A DNA stretch of 16,555 nucleotides, from NCBI GenBank assembly GCA_045601805.1, contig JAZSAJ010000005.1, positions 1-16,555 on the forward strand, read 5' to 3'. The notes below the pieces were generated by a model. That model ran no database searches. It was given only the letters and a program-made list of their open reading frames with translations, and had not been told where the DNA came from. A program made the position numbers and the translations under genes. Origin of the DNA: SIG607 sp045601805. Its GTDB lineage: Bacteria; Bacillota; Clostridia; Oscillospirales; Acutalibacteraceae. This document shows positions 14,680 through 16,555 of the stretch, one piece after another. Each line of letters begins with the position of its first letter. The first letter of the stretch is position 1.

Positions 14680-15329
14680 AAAACCATTTCCCTTTCTATT
14701 ATGGTAATTAACTCATTTGGGTCGTTTGCCAACGCAACCGCACCGTTTTTAAGCATATCTTCAACACTTCCATACCCCCAAGATACCGCAACTGTGGGTA
14801 TATTGTGAACTTTAGCGCCCAAAACATCAAAAACGGTGTCGCCAATCATTAGCGCCTTTTTTATTGTGGGGTTTTCTTTTAAAAGATATTCCAAAACTTC
14901 TTCTTTTTTGTCCCTGCTTTTATCAAGCGTTGCGCCGTAAATTCCGGTGAAATACTCAAAAATACCAATTTTTTTAATTATTTCTATTGCCATTTCTTCG
15001 GGTTTTGAAGTTGCCACAAAAAGTGTGTAACCCTTATTTTTAAGCGCCTTTAACATTTCTTTAATGCCACTATAAATTTGACATTCAAACATACCTTTGC
15101 CAACATAACGGCTGCGGTAAACTCTTAACGCTTCTTCGGCTTTTTCGGGCGGAACGCCATGTTTTACAAACATTTCCCTAAGCGGTGGGCCAATAAAAAC
15201 CTCTAATTCTTTACGGCTTTCATAAGGTATCAAAAAATGATTAAAGGTATGAATAACGCAGTTAATTATACCCTCTGCGGAATCGTTAAGGGTGCCGTCT
15301 AAATCAAACAAAACCGCCTTTTCACACAC
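14676..15329 (-). CDS. HAD-superfamily phosphatase, phosphoglycolate phosphatase-like
   Basis: 217 aa. HAD motif I is FDLDGTLND with nucleophile D9 and acid/base D11. Motif II is VATSKPE (S108), K141 or K142 serves motif III, and motif IV is IGDTVFDVLGA (D164, D168). An alpha-helical C1 cap lies between motifs I and II and contains IGPPLREMF (46-54), typical of the Gph/5'-nucleotidase-like branch. The true substrate cannot be told from sequence. The frame is open to an ATG at 15362, but GGAAG lies 7 nt before a GTG at 15329, giving MCEKAVLFDLDGTL with motif I at the normal place, so I use that start. It heads the operon with the alpha/beta hydrolase and ddh, with a 4-nt overlap to the next gene. 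Confidence 0.93.
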   Translation of the reverse strand: MCEKAVLFDLDGTLNDSAEGIINCVIHTFNHFLIPYESRKELEVFIGPPLREMFVKHGVPPEKAEEALRVYRSRYVGKGMFECQIYSGIKEMLKALKNKGYTLFVATSKPEEMAIEIIKKIGIFEYFTGIYGATLDKSRDKKEEVLEYLLKENPTIKKALMIGDTVFDVLGAKVHNIPTVAVSWGYGSVEDMLKNGAVALANDPNELITIIEREMVL

Positions 15330-15350
15330 AAAATCACTTCCTTTTTTAAA

Positions 15351-15379
15351 ATTATTGCACATAAACCATTTATTGTCAA
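15351..15379 (-). promoter_or_regulatory. SigA-type promoter of the HAD-hydrolase-ddh operon
   Basis: On the minus strand, TTGACA (15379-15374), a 17-nt spacer and AATAAT (15356-15351) precede the HAD gene. Transcription should start near 15344, about 15 nt before the GTG at 15329, so the leader holds little more than the ribosome binding site. The 100-bp intergenic region also carries the start of the divergent bile salt hydrolase gene; its A/T-rich plus-strand promoter could not be pinned down. Confidence 0.72.
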
Positions 15380-15429
15380 ATATTTATTGTTTATTTGAAA
15401 ATAATAAAATAAAAAAACGGAGGAATTTT

Positions 15430-16416
15430 ATGTGCACTGCTATTAGTTACGCTTTTTCAGATTTGTTTTGCGGAAGAACGCTGGATGTTGATTTTAACCT
15501 AAATGAACGGGTTGTTATTACGCCAAGAAAAAAACCGCTTTCGTTTACTTTTCTTGATAATATTACCGAACATTTTGCCGTTTACGGCATTGCCACAATA
15601 GAAGACGGAACACCGCTTTATTACGAAGCAGCAAACGAAAAAGGGCTTTTTCTTGCTGGGCTAAATTTTCCCGAAAATGCCGTTTTTCACGAATACAAAG
15701 AAGGTGCAATAAACATTGCGCCGTTTGAAGTTATCCCCTATATTTTAGCAAGTTGCGAAAACACCGAACAAGCGTTGTTTCTTTTAAAAAAAGCCAACAT
15801 TGTAAATGCTTCGTTTTCAGAAAAATTCCCTGCCACACCGCTTCATTGGTTTTTAAGCGACGGCAACAATTCTTACACACTTGAAAGCACCAAAGACGGT
15901 TTAAATGTTTACGAAAACCCTGTGGGTGTGCTAACCAACAACCCACCTTTTCCTTATCACATGTTAAACCTTTCAAATTACGCCAATTTATCGTCTAAAA
16001 AGCAAATAAACGGTATTTGCCCAAATATTCCCCTTAATTTTTATTCAAACGGGTTATCGGGTTTTGGACTTCCGGGCGATTTTTCAAGCACTTCGCGTTT
16101 TGTAAAAGCGTGTTTTGTTAAGCATAACAGTATATGCACAAACGCCAAAGAGGCGCTTTCACAGTTTTTCCATATTTTAACAAGCGTTAGCCAAATAAAC
16201 GGTTGTGTTCGTTTTGAAAACGGCAGAAATGAAAAGACCTTTTATACTTCTTGTGTTAATTTAAGCAAAAATGTTTTTTACTATAAAACCTATTATAACA
16301 GCCAACTAAACGCCGTTTATTTAAACAACGAAAACCTTGACACTTATGACCTAATCTGCTACCCTTTAATTACAAGCGAGAGCATAAATGTGTTGAACAA
16401 AGATAATTTGGTATAA
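15430..16416 (+). CDS. Choloylglycine hydrolase family protein, probable bile salt hydrolase
   Basis: 328 aa, matching the usual 315-330 aa of this Ntn-hydrolase family. The family hydrolyses glycine- or taurine-conjugated bile salts, or penicillin V and acyl-homoserine lactones. After Met removal, C2 (MCTAISY) becomes the N-terminal nucleophile. Compared with my recollection of the Bifidobacterium longum enzyme, all active-site positions are kept: C2, R16 and D19 in GRTLD, N79 in AGLNFPE, N170 in VLTNNPPF, and R223 in GDFSSTSRFV. The LPGDFSS and SVSQINGC stretches favour bile salt hydrolase over penicillin acylase. There is no signal peptide, so it is cytoplasmic. GGAGG at 15419-15423 sets the ATG at 15430; the frame's upstream extension overlaps the divergent HAD gene and is rejected. 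It is monocistronic with its own terminator. Confidence 0.92.
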   Translation: MCTAISYAFSDLFCGRTLDVDFNLNERVVITPRKKPLSFTFLDNITEHFAVYGIATIEDGTPLYYEAANEKGLFLAGLNFPENAVFHEYKEGAINIAPFEVIPYILASCENTEQALFLLKKANIVNASFSEKFPATPLHWFLSDGNNSYTLESTKDGLNVYENPVGVLTNNPPFPYHMLNLSNYANLSSKKQINGICPNIPLNFYSNGLSGFGLPGDFSSTSRFVKACFVKHNSICTNAKEALSQFFHILTSVSQINGCVRFENGRNEKTFYTSCVNLSKNVFYYKTYYNSQLNAVYLNNENLDTYDLICYPLITSESINVLNKDNLV

Positions 16417-16421
16417 TAAAT

Positions 16422-16448
16422 ATCCCCCCGTATAACGGGGGGTATTTC
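16422..16448 (+). terminator. GC-rich intrinsic terminator after the bile salt hydrolase gene
   Basis: CCCCCCG (16424-16430) pairs with CGGGGGG (16436-16442) around the 5-nt loop TATAA, 7 bp of pure G-C stem. TATTTCATTTT follows on the plus strand, and ATATTTATT follows on the minus strand. It lies 7 nt after the stop codon and may work in both directions, stopping any convergent minus-strand transcript as well. Confidence 0.8.
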
Positions 16449-16450
16449 AT

Positions 16451-16555
16451 TTTCGGGCATAGCCCTAACCGAAACTGGCGGCGCACAAGTGCGCTTTTTT
16501 AGTTGGCCTGCCAGCCATGCAACCATTACTTACCACCCATAAATGGGTCTTGCGG
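16451..16555. other. Unidentified segment dense in inverted repeats, cut by the window edge
   Basis: Several pairings crowd into about 100 bases: TTTCGG (16451-16456) with CCGAAA (16469-16474), enclosing GGGC-ata-GCCC (16455-16465); CTGGCGG (16475-16481) with CCTGCCAG (16507-16514), allowing one bulge; CGCAC (16482-16486) with GTGCG (16489-16493), then a run of T; and ACCCAT-aa-ATGGGT (16535-16548). The GCGC hairpin plus T-run could be a second plus-strand terminator. On the minus strand one frame is open from the window edge to a TAG at 16465-16467, about 29 codons, with no recognisable domain. It could be a structured RNA, an intergenic repeat, or the tail of a gene outside the window. I cannot choose among them. 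Confidence 0.45.

Noticed and set aside
15292..15429. Upstream extension of the bile salt hydrolase frame by 46 codons
   Set aside because: The enzyme needs Cys2 exposed after Met removal, GGAGG lies just before 15430, and the extension overlaps the divergent HAD gene and its promoter.
15380..15429. A specific promoter for the bile salt hydrolase gene
   Set aside because: The region is almost entirely A/T and offers several weak hexamer pairs (for example TTTATT with TAAAAT), none with convincing sequence and spacing.
16525..16548. GGGTGGTA on the minus strand as a T-box motif
   Set aside because: The rest of the T-box consensus (ACCGCG) is missing, and neither a specifier stem nor a following T-box antiterminator is present.
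16543..16555. TGGGTCTTGCG as part of a plus-strand SRP (scRNA) gene
   Set aside because: It resembles a short stretch I recall from clostridial SRP RNA, but the Alu-domain sequence expected upstream is absent and the bases instead pair in a local palindrome. The match is too short to claim.
1..16555. CRISPR array, insertion sequence, prophage or defence island
   Set aside because: No regularly spaced direct repeats, transposase, integrase, or known defence-type protein domains were found; nearly all coding space is taken by conserved metabolic or housekeeping genes.

Overview
This window looks like chromosomal DNA of an AT-rich, low-GC Gram-positive bacterium of the Clostridia type, probably gut-associated. 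The grounds are the gene families (RNase J, a Bacillus/Clostridium-type DnaB helicase, an L-box lysine riboswitch, meso-DAP dehydrogenase), the AGGAGG-like ribosome binding sites, the strong TTGACA-N17-TAATAT promoters, and a choloylglycine/bile salt hydrolase gene typical of intestinal bacteria. Taxonomy below class level cannot be read from this sequence. No transposase, prophage gene, CRISPR array or resistance gene is visible.

Layout, left to right. Positions 1-15 hold the first 15 nt of a minus-strand tRNA with a near-consensus promoter at 48-76. Positions 95-9066 are one minus-strand run of eight genes, transcribed right to left: rnj (RNase J), rplI (L9), dnaB, tilS, hpt, ftsH, a SAM-dependent methyltransferase and hslO (Hsp33). 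Spacing is tight and dnaB-tilS overlap as ATGA. A promoter for the run lies at 9150-9178. A hairpin between ftsH and the methyltransferase may partly separate the last two genes. The run joins two clusters that are separate in Bacillus subtilis: rplI-dnaC and tilS-hprT-ftsH-coaX-hslO.

Divergent from rnj is a single plus-strand radical SAM gene (YhcC/TIGR01212 type, 9281-10150) ending in a bidirectional terminator shared with lysA. Positions 10184-12651 form a lysine biosynthesis unit on the minus strand: promoter, lysine riboswitch, intrinsic terminator, dapA, lysA. The riboswitch has a visible switch in which the 3' strand of P1 can pair with the 5' strand of the terminator. Upstream is a second minus-strand operon (promoter 15351-15379) with a HAD phosphatase, a membrane-anchored alpha/beta hydrolase and ddh, the one-step meso-DAP dehydrogenase. 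DapA, Ddh and LysA are therefore all encoded here, but Ddh lies outside the lysine-controlled unit; DapB is not in the window.

From 15430 a plus-strand gene encodes a choloylglycine hydrolase family enzyme with every known bile salt hydrolase active-site position conserved. It is followed by a GC-rich terminator and a dense cluster of inverted repeats (16451-16555) that I cannot identify; it runs off the window edge. The two items most worth attention are the lysine riboswitch, with its explicit antiterminator pairing, and the unidentified structured segment at the right edge. Most other content is conserved housekeeping DNA.
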